A DNA stretch of 64,000 nt from Thalassovita sp. (GTDB taxonomy: Bacteria; Pseudomonadota; Alphaproteobacteria; Rhodobacterales; Rhodobacteraceae), in NCBI GenBank assembly GCA_017792425.1, contig CP051233.1:2869728-2933727 (forward strand), written 5' to 3'. Numbering within the stretch: the first letter of the stretch is position 1; each line of letters opens with the position of its first letter. The notes beneath the pieces were generated by a model. It worked only from the letters and a program-made list of their open reading frames with translations, was not told where the DNA came from and ran no database searches. Of the stretch, positions 32,457 to 41,328 are shown piece by piece. The translations under genes and the position numbers were made by a program.

Positions 32457-33619
32457 ACAGCGGCTTTCAGAGCAGCAATCAGGTCGGTCTTTTCCCAGCT
32501 GAACCCGCCGTCATCCTCGGGGGCGCGGCCAAAATGGCCATAGGCGGCAGTGCGCTGGTAGATCGGGCGGCACAGGTCCAGATGCGTGCGGATGCCGCGC
32601 GGAGTCAGGTCCATACATGCGCCCACGATCCGCTCGATCTGTTCGTCCGGGATTTCGCCGGTGCCAAAGCTGTCGGCATAGATCGACAGCGGCTTGGCCA
32701 CACCGATGGCATAGGATACCTGGATCAGGCATTTCCTGGCCAGCCCGGCCGCAACCACGTTCTTGGCCAGATAGCGCGCCGCATAGGCGGCCGAGCGGTC
32801 CACCTTGGTCGGGTCTTTGCCGGAAAACGCGCCGCCACCGTGCGGGGCCGCGCCGCCATAAGTGTCCACGATGATCTTGCGGCCGGTCAGCCCCGCGTCG
32901 CCGTCCGGGCCGCCGATCACGAAGGTACCGGTCGGGTTGACCCACCATTCGGTTTCTTCGGTGATCCAGCCCGCGGGCAGGGTTTCGCGAATGTAGGGTT
33001 CCACGATGGCACGGATATCGTCGCTGGTCTGATTTTCGTCCAAGTGCTGGGTCGACAGCACGATAGAACTGACGCCCACCGGCTTGCCATCCACATAACG
33101 CACCGAAAGCTGCGATTTCGCATCCGGCCCCAGCGTCGGCTCCGCGCCGGATTTGCGAACCTCGGCCAAACGGCGCAGGATCGCGTGGGCGTACTGGATC
33201 GGGGCGGGCATCAGTTCCGGTGTTTCATCGGTGGCATAGCCGAACATGATCCCCTGATCGCCCGCGCCGTCGCGGTCAACGCCCTGGCTGATATGGGCCG
33301 ACTGCGGGTGCAGCAGGTTGCTGAGCTTCAGGGTGTTCCAGTGAAACGCGTCCTGTTCATAGCCGATGTCCCGCACGCAATCGCGCACGATCCCGTCGAT
33401 CCGGCCCATGTATTCGTTCAGGCGCGATTTGTCAGACAGGCCGACCTCGCCACCCACCACCACCTGGTTGGTGGTTGCGAAAGTCTCGCACGCAACGCGC
33501 GCGTTCGGCTCCTCGGCCAGGAATGCGTCCAGAACCGCGTCGGAAATGCGGTCGCAAACCTTGTCGGGATGCCCTTCCGAAACGGATTCAGAAGTGAAGA
33601 TATAGTTCTGTCGTGACAT
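32453..33619 (-). CDS. metK: S-adenosylmethionine synthetase
   Basis: 388 residues from the ATG at 33619. Forms SAM from methionine and ATP. Conserved: TSESVSEGHPDKVCD at the N-terminus (ATP and metal), GAGDQGIMFGYA, and GGGAFSGKDPTKVDRS. The start is fixed by the SD sequence GGAG inside the SAM/SAH riboswitch, 9 bases upstream; an in-frame ATG at 33634 lies inside the riboswitch and is unlikely to be used. Followed by the FlaR-like kinase with a 4-base overlap. Confidence 0.98.
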   Translation of the reverse strand: MSRQNYIFTSESVSEGHPDKVCDRISDAVLDAFLAEEPNARVACETFATTNQVVVGGEVGLSDKSRLNEYMGRIDGIVRDCVRDIGYEQDAFHWNTLKLSNLLHPQSAHISQGVDRDGAGDQGIMFGYATDETPELMPAPIQYAHAILRRLAEVRKSGAEPTLGPDAKSQLSVRYVDGKPVGVSSIVLSTQHLDENQTSDDIRAIVEPYIRETLPAGWITEETEWWVNPTGTFVIGGPDGDAGLTGRKIIVDTYGGAAPHGGGAFSGKDPTKVDRSAAYAARYLAKNVVAAGLARKCLIQVSYAIGVAKPLSIYADSFGTGEIPDEQIERIVGACMDLTPRGIRTHLDLCRPIYQRTAAYGHFGRAPEDDGGFSWEKTDLIAALKAAV

Positions 33620-33626
33620 GAAAGAG

Positions 33627-33673
33627 TGCTCCATTGATGTCTGCCCGCCACGTCAGGAAGCCGTTGTGACAGG
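33627..33673 (-). promoter_or_regulatory. SAM/SAH riboswitch controlling metK
   Basis: Read on the minus strand, P1 is CCTGTCAC (33666-33673) with GTGGCGGG (33644-33651), eight pairs including two G-U. Its 14-base loop AACGGCTTCCTGAC is near-identical to the SAM/SAH class consensus. The downstream TGGAGCA (33627-33633) pairs with the loop GCTTCC as a pseudoknot and contains the metK SD. Ligand binding would therefore hide the ribosome site and switch metK off. This short class is known upstream of metK in Rhodobacterales. Confidence 0.9.
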
Positions 33674-33708
33674 GAATGGCCACTGGTTACGCCCAGTCCG
33701 GGGCGGGG

Positions 33709-35202
33709 TCAACGGGATTTCCTGCGGCCAATCGCGCGCGGGGTAAAACCCGCCGCCAGCAGCATCGCCACGGCCAGCAGCGCAACCGGCAGATCGCCGG
33801 TTCTGGCATAAAGCGTCGGCCGCAAAGGCGCGGACAGCGCGGCATCCACCCAACCCGCCTGCCCCAGCGGGATCTGCGCGGTGATCCGCCCCCAAGGGTC
33901 GATCATCGCCGACACCCCTGTGTTGGCGGCACGGGCCAGCGGCAGGCCTTGCTCGATCGCCCGCAATCGCGCCTGCGCCAGGTGCTGATACGGGCCTGAA
34001 AACGTGCCGAACCACGCGTCGTTGGTCAGTTGCAGCAGCAGCGCCGGGCGTTCCGGCGTGCCGCCTACGTCGCCGGGAAAAACGGCTTCGTAGCAGATCA
34101 GCAGCAGCGCCTTGCCGATCCCGCCGCCCAGGTCCATCAGCGCCGGACCCGGCCCGGCGGCAAACCCGTTGCCATCCTTCGCCGCCAGCCCCTGCAGGCC
34201 CAGCCCGGACAGCCAGCCACCCAGCGGGATGTATTCCCCAAAGGGCACCAGGTGATGCTTGTCATAGACCTGCCCCGGAGCGCCATCCGGGCGCAGCCGC
34301 ACGGCGGAATTGTACAGCGCGCCGTCCTCCAGCCGCTCGATCCCCAGCACCACGGGCACGCCTTGCGCGGCCTCGGCGATGATTTGGAACCCGCGTTCAG
34401 CATCGTCCAGCAGCACCGGCAGCGCGGTTTCGGGCCAGACCACAAGATCAGGGCGCACCTCGCCCGCAGCGGTGAAATCCACCTGGCGGCGGAAAAAGAC
34501 CGGGATCAGGTCGGGGTTCCATTTCTGGTGCTGCGGCGCGTTGGGCTGGACCAGCCGCAGCACGGGCCGGTCCGTCAGGTCAGGCAGGTGCGACAGACGA
34601 TCAGCCCCCCACACCCAGACCGCACCCAACAGCAGTACGGCTACGCCAGCCCCGACCCATTGCCGCAGCCACAGTGCGCGCAGCCCCAACGCCCCGGTCA
34701 GCACCAGCAGCCCCAGCCCGTGCGCCCCGGCCAACGCCGCCGCCTGCGCCAGCGGCGTGTCCACCAGCGCGTGCCCGGTCAGCACCCAGGGAAACCCGGT
34801 GAACAGATAAGACCGCGCCAGTTCCGCCAGCGTGAACGCGCCCGCTAGCGCCAGCGCGCCAGCCCCCAGCCGCCGCGCCACGGCAAATCCCGCCCCCCAG
34901 AACAGCGCCAGCCCCGCCGACATGAACAGGATCGCGAACGGGGCCATCCAGCCATGCCGCCACGGGTCCACGAAAAACGGCTGCACGATCCAGACCAGCG
35001 CCAGCGCGAAATAGCCGGTACCGATCATCCAGCCCAACCCTGCCGCCTGCCGCCAGCCGCCGCAGCGGCCCAGCCAGACCGACGCCACCGCCAGCCCCAA
35101 GACCGTCAGCGGCCACAGCCCGAAGGGCGCCTGCCCCAGCGCGATCACCGCCCCCAGCGCGCCCGGTCCGGCGATACGTGTCAGAACAGGTGAAAAACCC
35201 AT
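33709..35202 (-). CDS. lnt: Apolipoprotein N-acyltransferase
   Basis: 497 residues from the ATG at 35202. Third enzyme of lipoprotein maturation, in the inner membrane. About seven N-terminal helices precede a nitrilase domain with the Glu-Lys-Cys triad visible in VVWPETALPV, YDKHHLVPFGEYIP and LLLICYEAVFP. The final helix (about residues 470-488) is also present. It starts 4 bases after the corC stop and is followed, past the metK riboswitch, by metK. Confidence 0.96.
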   Translation of the reverse strand: MGFSPVLTRIAGPGALGAVIALGQAPFGLWPLTVLGLAVASVWLGRCGGWRQAAGLGWMIGTGYFALALVWIVQPFFVDPWRHGWMAPFAILFMSAGLALFWGAGFAVARRLGAGALALAGAFTLAELARSYLFTGFPWVLTGHALVDTPLAQAAALAGAHGLGLLVLTGALGLRALWLRQWVGAGVAVLLLGAVWVWGADRLSHLPDLTDRPVLRLVQPNAPQHQKWNPDLIPVFFRRQVDFTAAGEVRPDLVVWPETALPVLLDDAERGFQIIAEAAQGVPVVLGIERLEDGALYNSAVRLRPDGAPGQVYDKHHLVPFGEYIPLGGWLSGLGLQGLAAKDGNGFAAGPGPALMDLGGGIGKALLLICYEAVFPGDVGGTPERPALLLQLTNDAWFGTFSGPYQHLAQARLRAIEQGLPLARAANTGVSAMIDPWGRITAQIPLGQAGWVDAALSAPLRPTLYARTGDLPVALLAVAMLLAAGFTPRAIGRRKSR

Positions 35203-35206
35203 CCGG

Positions 35207-36112
35207 TCAGCCCGCGGCCACACCCGGCAGCCGCACGCGCAGCCGCTTGATCCGGCGCGGGTCGGCCTCGACCACTTCGATTTCCACGCCCGAGGGATGC
35301 TTGACCACCTCGCCGCGCACCGGCACCCGGCCCGCAAGCATGAACACCAGCCCGCCCAGCGTGTCGATCTCTTCCTCGTCGATTTCCTCGGCCTCGGTCA
35401 GGGACAGGCCGATCTCGCGCTCGAATTCCTCCAGCGGGGTTTTCGACAGTGCCAGGTACTGGCCCGGCTTTTCCTTGACCCACATCTCGGCTTCTTCGGT
35501 GTCGTGCTCGTCCTCGATCTCGCCGATGATCTGCTCGATCAGATCCTCGATCGTGACCAGCCCGTCCACCCCGCCGTATTCGTCGATCACCAGCGCCATG
35601 TGCCGCCGTTCCGTCTGCATCTTCTGCAGCAACACCCCGATCGGCATCGAGGGCGGCACGTACAGCAACGGCCGCAGCATCTTGCGGATCTCGAATGACG
35701 CGCCACCCTTGCCATTGAACCCGTGGCGCAGCGCGAAATCCTTCAGGTGGGCCATGCCCACGGGCGTATCCAGCGTGCCGGAATAGACCGGCAAGCGGCT
35801 CAGCCCGGTTTCGCGGAACACCTCTACCAGTTCGTCCTTGGTGATCGTGTCAGGGACCGACACGATGTCGGCCTTTGGGATGGCGACATCCTCGACCCGC
35901 ATCCGCCGCAGCGATGCGACATCCAGCGGCACCTGCGCCGAGGGCAGGCCAGTCGCCGCACCCTCCGCATCCGGGACGGATTCGCCCATGTCCGAGGGGC
36001 TAAGCGCCCCGATCACACGTCTGAAGAAGCCGGATTTCCTGCGGCTGTCGCCTTGTTCGTCTGGCTGCGCGCTCTGCGCCGCCATAGAAGACCCGTCGGT
36101 ACTGTCGCCCAT
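35207..36112 (-). CDS. corC: CorC/HlyC family CBS-domain protein
   Basis: 301 residues from the ATG at 36112. Two CBS domains (about residues 80-200; VEDVAIPKADIVSVP, IDEYGGVDGLVTIEDLIEQI) and a C-terminal CorC_HlyC domain (about 215-295). No membrane helix, so it is a soluble regulator-type protein linked to magnesium/cobalt efflux or envelope integrity. Order phoH-ybeY-corC-lnt is conserved across proteobacteria; ybeY ends 34 bases upstream. Confidence 0.93.
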   Translation of the reverse strand: MGDSTDGSSMAAQSAQPDEQGDSRRKSGFFRRVIGALSPSDMGESVPDAEGAATGLPSAQVPLDVASLRRMRVEDVAIPKADIVSVPDTITKDELVEVFRETGLSRLPVYSGTLDTPVGMAHLKDFALRHGFNGKGGASFEIRKMLRPLLYVPPSMPIGVLLQKMQTERRHMALVIDEYGGVDGLVTIEDLIEQIIGEIEDEHDTEEAEMWVKEKPGQYLALSKTPLEEFEREIGLSLTEAEEIDEEEIDTLGGLVFMLAGRVPVRGEVVKHPSGVEIEVVEADPRRIKRLRVRLPGVAAG

Positions 36113-36146
36113 CTTACCTTTCCAAGAAATGCGGGGGATTGCCCGC

Positions 36147-36653
36147 CTACTGCTCTGAATATGGGTCAGCGATGCCCATTTTGCCAAGTATCGCGGTCTC
36201 GATCCCTTCCATCAACGTGGCATCCTTGTCACGGATGTGATCAAAGCCCAGCAGGTGCAGCGTCGCATGCACGATCAGGTGGGTGATGTGGTCGGCCACC
36301 GGTTTACCTGCCTCGGCGGCCTCGCGCTGGCAGGTTCCATACGCGATGGCGATGTCGCCCAGTTCTTCGGCCATGCCGGGAAAAGCCGGTTCGGGCAGGT
36401 CCGGGGTATCGCCATCCACCGCTGCCCCACGTTCCTCGGACGGCCAGGACAACACGTTGGTCGGCACCGGTTTTCCGCGAAAATCGGCGTTCAGATCGGC
36501 AATGCGCGCGTCATTGCAGCCCAGCACGGCGATTTCGAAATCATCCGGGGTCAACCCCAGGTGCGCCAGCGCGGCGCGCGTGGCGATTTCCGCCAGGGTT
36601 TCCAGCCCGGCCTGTTGCCAGCGGTCGTCTTCCAGGATCGTGTCAGTCAGCAT
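36147..36653 (-). CDS. ybeY: Endoribonuclease/rRNA maturation factor YbeY
   Basis: 168 residues. The zinc-binding motif HATLHLLGFDH (H-x3-H-x5-H) is complete. YbeY helps process the 3' end of 16S rRNA and late-stage 70S quality control. There is an insertion in the region EERGAAVDGDTPDLPEP as in other alphaproteobacteria. Lies between phoH and corC on one transcript; a 66-base gap before it carries a copy of the dispersed A/T motif. Confidence 0.95.
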   Translation of the reverse strand: MLTDTILEDDRWQQAGLETLAEIATRAALAHLGLTPDDFEIAVLGCNDARIADLNADFRGKPVPTNVLSWPSEERGAAVDGDTPDLPEPAFPGMAEELGDIAIAYGTCQREAAEAGKPVADHITHLIVHATLHLLGFDHIRDKDATLMEGIETAILGKMGIADPYSEQ

Positions 36654-36689
36654 CGGTCCGTCCGTGGGGGGGCCAGCCCCCCCACACCC

Positions 36690-36716
36690 CCCGGAGTATT
36701 TCCGGCAAGATGAAAG
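36690..36716 (-). repeat. Dispersed motif, copy 2, inside the phoH-ybeY gap
   Basis: The minus strand reads CCTTTCATCTTGCCGGAAAT then ACTCC, the same as copy 1 at 30139, and is followed by a GGGGGG/CCCCCC inverted pair (36666-36690). It lies within an operon, so it must be transcribed. Confidence 0.6.
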
Positions 36717-36719
36717 GGA

Positions 36720-37730
36720 TCAGGCTTCGTCGGCCTCATAGGCCTCGATGATGGCGGCGACAAGGGGGTGGCGCACCACGTCCTTGGCGGTGAAGTAGTT
36801 GAAACTGATCGAGGGGATGTTCTGCAACAGCCTTTCCGCGTCATGCAGGCCGGACGTGACCCCACGTGGCAGGTCCACCTGCGACCGGTCACCGGTGATC
36901 ACCATGCGCGACCCCTCGCCGAGGCGTGTCAGGAACATCTTCATCTGCATCGAGGTGGCGTTCTGCGCCTCGTCCAGCACCACGAAGGCATTGGCCAGGG
37001 TGCGCCCGCGCATGAAGGCCAGCGGCGCGATTTCTATGCGTTTTTCCTCGATCAGCTTGGCAACCTGCTTGCCGGGCAGGAAATCGTTCAGCGCATCATA
37101 GAGCGGCTGCATGTAGGGATCGACCTTATCCTTCATGTCGCCGGGCAGATAGCCCAGCTTTTCCCCCGCTTCCACCGCGGGGCGGGACAGGATGATGCGA
37201 TCCACGTCGCCGTTCAGGAACATCGACACGCCGACGGCGACCGCCAAGTAGGTCTTGCCGGTGCCCGCCGGGCCGATGCCGAAGGCCAGTTCGTTGCCGA
37301 ACAGGTTCTGCACATAGGTTTTCTGCGCGTCGGTGCGCGGTTCGACCAGTTTCTTGCGGGTCTTGATTTCCACCTTGCCGCCACGGAACATTTCCAGTTG
37401 GTCGCCGTCCTGGATGCCGGTTTCCCGTTCCGACCCACCCATGCGAATCTCGCGGTCCACGTCACCCTGCTCCACGTCGCGCCCGGCCTCCAGCCGTTCG
37501 TACAGCGATTGCAGCACCTCTTCGGCTTCCTTGACCGAGGCTTCGTCGCCGTGAATGACCAGTTGGTTGCCACGCCGGACGATCTGCACCCCCAGTTTCT
37601 GCTCTATCCACGCGAGGTTACGGTCATATTCGCCGCACAGGCTGATCAATAGGCGATTGTCAGGAAATTCCAGAAGCGCCTGGGACAGGGTGGCGGGATC
37701 GGCGGGCGGGGTCAGAATGCTGGACGGCAA
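36720..37730 (-). CDS. phoH: PhoH family P-loop ATPase
   Basis: 336 residues from a TTG at 37730 that has AGGAG at good distance; no ATG fits the conserved start, and the frame upstream is not conserved. An N-terminal KH-like part (LEFPDNRLLISLCGEYDRNL) precedes the PhoH ATPase domain with Walker A GPAGTGKTY and Walker B VVLDEAQNAT. A cytoplasmic ATPase possibly acting in RNA metabolism. First gene of phoH-ybeY-corC-lnt. Confidence 0.92.
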   Translation of the reverse strand: MPSSILTPPADPATLSQALLEFPDNRLLISLCGEYDRNLAWIEQKLGVQIVRRGNQLVIHGDEASVKEAEEVLQSLYERLEAGRDVEQGDVDREIRMGGSERETGIQDGDQLEMFRGGKVEIKTRKKLVEPRTDAQKTYVQNLFGNELAFGIGPAGTGKTYLAVAVGVSMFLNGDVDRIILSRPAVEAGEKLGYLPGDMKDKVDPYMQPLYDALNDFLPGKQVAKLIEEKRIEIAPLAFMRGRTLANAFVVLDEAQNATSMQMKMFLTRLGEGSRMVITGDRSQVDLPRGVTSGLHDAERLLQNIPSISFNYFTAKDVVRHPLVAAIIEAYEADEA

Positions 37731-37822
37731 ACAGGTCTCCTGCGTCAGTGATGTACAGATATGGTGGCACCATCCGGTGACTCGCGCAAGCGGTGGTGGG
37801 CTATTGTCACGAAATCGAGACC

Positions 37823-37852
37823 AAAAAGGCCGCCCGGAACCCCGCGGCGGCC
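37823..37852 (-). terminator. Rho-independent terminator after the lipoprotein gene
   Basis: Minus-strand GGCCGCC / GGCGGCC stem (37846-37852 and 37828-37834) followed by TTTTT (37823-37827), 28 bases after the stop of the lipoprotein gene. Confidence 0.8.
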
Positions 37853-37880
37853 AATTCGTGATCAATTATTACGGATCGCG

Positions 37881-38195
37881 TTACAGCGGGTCCGGGATCG
37901 GGCTGCCCGATTTGAACGGACCGGTGGCCACCATGGGCGGCGCCGCGCCCGAGCAGACCGGCTTGCCGTACTTGTCCAGGCGTTCCGACAGGTAGCCTTC
38001 GACGCCGTCGTCGATGATCCAGTGATCGCAGCCTTCTGGGTCCACCCAGATGCCGGCCTTCAGCTGGCTCAGATGCTTGGCGTCAGTGCCGCGGTCGCGG
38101 GTCTTGTCCGGCCCGACAGTGCCGTGGCCACCGTATTCACAGCCGGCCAGCACACCCACCATGACCAGGGCCGAGGCGATTTTCACAAGTTTCAT
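37881..38195 (-). CDS. Small lipoprotein with DPxGCxHWxxDDGxEGY domain
   Basis: 104 residues from the ATG at 38195. The signal peptide has lipobox LAGC, giving an N-terminal lipid-modified Cys. The body contains VDPEGCDHWIIDDGVEGYLS and a later KPVC; two cysteines could form a disulphide. The same segment occurs at the N-terminus of the OmpA-like protein encoded 14 bases upstream. No known function. It is co-transcribed with the OmpA-like gene and ends at a clear terminator. Confidence 0.82.
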   Translation of the reverse strand: MKLVKIASALVMVGVLAGCEYGGHGTVGPDKTRDRGTDAKHLSQLKAGIWVDPEGCDHWIIDDGVEGYLSERLDKYGKPVCSGAAPPMVATGPFKSGSPIPDPL

Positions 38196-38209
38196 TCGAT
38201 CTCTCCCGG

Positions 38210-38788
38210 TCACTTGATACAAAGGACTTCGACGCGGCGGTTCTGCTGCATATTCGCCGCAGAGGTGTTCGGCACCTTCGGCATGCGTTCGCCATAGCCG
38301 CGCACGTCAATCACGTTGGCGCCGACGCCCGCCGCCACCTTGGCCACGGAATTGGCCCGGTTGTAGCTGAGCCGCATGTTGTATTCGTCGGACGCGCGGC
38401 TGTCGGTATGGCCCACGATGATAAAGGCACGGGCCTGCGCGCCCTTGAAGAATTCCTGCAGCCGCGCCCGGCCCGACTGGGCGATGCGATAGCTGTCGGT
38501 GGCGAACAACTGGTCGGTGTTCATGACCCCGCACACGTTGATGTCATGGCAGACCGGCAGGCCCTGACGGGTGCGGTGCGGGCTCATATAGCCCTCGGCG
38601 CCGTCGTCCATCACCCAGTGTTCGCACCCGTCCGGGTCAATCCAGATGGTGGGGATATAGCGTTCCCCCTTGACCACGCGGTCACCCATTTGGAATTCTT
38701 CTGCGGACGCTGCGCCGGTGATCGCCAGCCCGGCAGCAAGGGCCCCCGCGACAACCGTTCGAAGCGTTTTGGCTTTGATTTTTCCCAC
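38210..38788 (-). CDS. OmpA-like periplasmic/outer membrane protein with N-terminal DPxGCxHW domain
   Basis: 192 residues. Signal peptide ending GAASA, then IDPDGCEHWVMDDGAEGYMS (residues about 50-69), then an OmpA-C peptidoglycan-binding domain with FIIVGHTDSRASDEYNMRLS and the closing NRRVEVLC. There is no N-terminal beta-barrel, so it probably ties a periplasmic domain to the cell wall. The short domain is shared with the neighbouring lipoprotein. The 231 bases upstream (38789-39019) contain only its promoter region. Confidence 0.88.
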   Translation of the reverse strand: MGKIKAKTLRTVVAGALAAGLAITGAASAEEFQMGDRVVKGERYIPTIWIDPDGCEHWVMDDGAEGYMSPHRTRQGLPVCHDINVCGVMNTDQLFATDSYRIAQSGRARLQEFFKGAQARAFIIVGHTDSRASDEYNMRLSYNRANSVAKVAAGVGANVIDVRGYGERMPKVPNTSAANMQQNRRVEVLCIK

Positions 38789-39019
38789 AGCCCCTGTCCT
38801 CTACTGTTTCCCCCTACGGAACGCCCGGCCCATCCGCCCAATGGCGCGGAAAGCCCGGCCCCGAAATCATAATAATGTCGGCAGTTTAGCAGAGAAGTCC
38901 GTCATGTGAAGGAGATTCAGGCGCGATCTTGCCGGGAAAAACCCGACAATACGTTGCAACGGCGCCGGATTGTTCGCCCGCGCCGCCATATTCATGCGTT
39001 AGAGGGGCTTACGCCCCGG

Positions 39020-40339
39020 TCAGACCAGCACCCCGGCCAACGAATTGGGTCCGCTTTCCACGATTCTGACCCGCGCGATATCGCCCCGCTGCGCCTGCGC
39101 ATCGGCCACGTGGACCGCGTGCAGATACTCGGACTTGCCCACCATCTGTCCCGGCAGACGGCCGGGTTTCTCGAACAGCACCTGCACCTCGCGGCCCACC
39201 ATGCCGTCCTGCACGGCGCGCTGCTGCTGCGTGATCAGCGCCTGCAGACGGGCCAGGCGCTCACTGGCCTCGGCCTCTTCCACCTGCGGGCGCTCTGCCG
39301 CCGGGGTGCCAGGGCGGGTGGAATATTTGAACGAAAACGCCTGTCCGTAATTCACCGCGCGGATCAGATCCATCGTGTCCTGGAAATCTGCCTCGGTCTC
39401 TTCCGGGAAGCCGACGATGAAATCGCCGGACATCAGGATATCTGGCCGCGCCGCACGGATACGCTCGATCAGCTTCAGATAGCTTTCGGCGGTGTGGCTG
39501 CGGTTCATCCGCTTCAGGATCTTGTTGCTGCCTGATTGCACCGGCAGATGCAGGTAGGGCATCAATTTCGAACAGTCCCCATGCGCCGCGATCAGGTCAT
39601 CGGACATGTCATTTGGGTGGCTGGTGGTAAAGCGGATACGCTCCAGCCCGTCCACCTTGTCCAGCGCCCAGATCAGCCGCGCCAACGACCAATCCCCATC
39701 CGGCCCGTGCCCGTGATAGGCATTCACGTTCTGCCCCAGCAGGGTGATCTCGCGCACACCACGTTCTACCAGGTCGCGCGCCTCGTCCAGAATGCGATCC
39801 ACCGGACGCGATACTTCCGCCCCGCGCGTATACGGCACCACGCAAAAGGCGCAGAACTTGTCGCAACCCTCCTGCACCGTCAGGAACGCCGTCGGCCCGC
39901 GCTGCGCCTTGGGGCGGTTCTTCAGCTTCTCGAACTTGTCTTCTTCGGGGAAATCGGTATCCAGCGCCTTTTCCCCGGCACGCGCCCTGGCCTCCATCGC
40001 GGGCAGCCGGTGATAGGATTGCGGCCCCACCACCAGGTCCACCATCGGCTGGCGCGCCATGATCTCGGCCCCTTCGGCCTGCGCAACGCAGCCCGCCACC
40101 CCGATCTTCAGATCGGGCTTGGCCGCCTTCAGCGGTTTGAACCGGCCCAGTTCGGAATAGACCTTCTCGGCCGCCTTTTCCCGGATGTGGCAGGTGTTCA
40201 GCAGGATCATGTCCGCATCATCGGGGCTGTCCGTCTGCACATAGCCCGACCCGCCCATCACCTCGGCCATCCGCTCGCTGTCATAGACGTTCATCTGGCA
40301 GCCATAGGTCTTGATGTAGAGTTTCTTGACGTCGCTCAT
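39020..40339 (-). CDS. miaB: tRNA-2-methylthio-N6-dimethylallyladenosine synthase MiaB
   Basis: 439 residues from the ATG at 40339 (MSDVKKLYIKTYGCQMN). Radical SAM methylthiotransferase acting on A37 of tRNA. The N-terminal UPF0004 domain has its three cluster cysteines (GCQMN, NTCHIR, VAGCVAQ), the radical SAM cluster is GCDKFCAFC, and a TRAM domain ends the chain. Upstream of the phoH-led operon, as is common, but separated from it by the OmpA/lipoprotein pair. Confidence 0.97.
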   Translation of the reverse strand: MSDVKKLYIKTYGCQMNVYDSERMAEVMGGSGYVQTDSPDDADMILLNTCHIREKAAEKVYSELGRFKPLKAAKPDLKIGVAGCVAQAEGAEIMARQPMVDLVVGPQSYHRLPAMEARARAGEKALDTDFPEEDKFEKLKNRPKAQRGPTAFLTVQEGCDKFCAFCVVPYTRGAEVSRPVDRILDEARDLVERGVREITLLGQNVNAYHGHGPDGDWSLARLIWALDKVDGLERIRFTTSHPNDMSDDLIAAHGDCSKLMPYLHLPVQSGSNKILKRMNRSHTAESYLKLIERIRAARPDILMSGDFIVGFPEETEADFQDTMDLIRAVNYGQAFSFKYSTRPGTPAAERPQVEEAEASERLARLQALITQQQRAVQDGMVGREVQVLFEKPGRLPGQMVGKSEYLHAVHVADAQAQRGDIARVRIVESGPNSLAGVLV

Positions 40340-40453
40340 CAGCCCGATCCCGTACACGCTTTTTCAAGGGGCTGCGTATAGCAGATTGCACACGCCTTGC
40401 AATGCAGGGGGTTTTGTCGGAACTTGAACCGAAACGGGCAGACACGGAAAACC

Positions 40454-41323
40454 ATGCAACATTCGGGGCTTGAGCAGTTCTTGAAAGACGGCGGCGCGGC
40501 ACTTGCCAAGGGCCCCGTCGCGCTGATCTTCTGCGAGGACGAGGTCGAGATCGACTCGACCCTGCGCCACCACCTGGATTGCGGATTCAAGGCGGTGCTG
40601 GCCCTGATACCCGACGCATTCACCCTGGCCGATGACACCGCCGCCCGGGTCATCCGTGTCAGTTGCGACACGCTTGCCGCCGATGTCGTGTCGCGAACCG
40701 TCAACCGCATCGCCGCCACCGCGCCAGACGGAACCTGGCTGTACTACGGCTATAACGCCGAATACCTGTTCTACCCGTTCTGCGAACACCGCACCATCGG
40801 CGAAATGCTGGCCTTTCACGCCGAAGAACGCCGCGACGCGATGCTGACCTACGTGATCGACCTCTACGCCGGCGACCTGCAGCAGAACCCGACGGCGGTG
40901 TCGCTGGAACAGACCTTCCTGGACAAGACCGGCTATTTCGCCCTATCGCGCGCAGACAGCACCACAGGCCACCCGAAAGACCGGCAACTTGATTTCTTCG
41001 GCGGCCTGCGCTGGCGGTTCGAGGAACACATCCCCCCCGCCCGCCGCAAGATCGACCGCATTGCGCTGTTCCGTACGCGCCCCGGCCTGACGCTGGGGCC
41101 GGACCTGACGTTCAACAACCAGGAATACAACACCTACGCCTGCCCCTGGCACCACAACCTGACGGCAGCCGTCTGTTCCTTCCGCACGGCCAAGGCACTG
41201 AAACGCAACCCCGGATCAGCTTTCGACATCGAAACCTTCCGCTGGCACAATTCCGTACCATTTGAATGGCACTCGGGGCAGTTGCTGGACCTCGGCCTGA
41301 TGGAGCCCGGTCAATGGTTCTGA
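40454..41323 (+). CDS. Conserved hypothetical protein, possibly glycosyltransferase-like
   Basis: 289 residues from the ATG at 40454. Soluble, with an N-terminal half that could be a Rossmann-like GT-A core (VALIFCEDEVEID, FKAVLALIPDAF, WLYYGYNAEYLFYP) and a well-conserved-looking C-terminal half (DFFGGLRWRFEEHIPP, RKIDRIALFR, NTYACPWHHNLTAAVCSF). I have a weak impression of glycosyltransferase family 2-like proteins in roseobacters but cannot point to catalytic residues with certainty. It stands alone; a composite repeat follows its stop at 41329. Confidence 0.8.
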   Translation: MQHSGLEQFLKDGGAALAKGPVALIFCEDEVEIDSTLRHHLDCGFKAVLALIPDAFTLADDTAARVIRVSCDTLAADVVSRTVNRIAATAPDGTWLYYGYNAEYLFYPFCEHRTIGEMLAFHAEERRDAMLTYVIDLYAGDLQQNPTAVSLEQTFLDKTGYFALSRADSTTGHPKDRQLDFFGGLRWRFEEHIPPARRKIDRIALFRTRPGLTLGPDLTFNNQEYNTYACPWHHNLTAAVCSFRTAKALKRNPGSAFDIETFRWHNSVPFEWHSGQLLDLGLMEPGQWF

Positions 41324-41328
41324 AAAGG

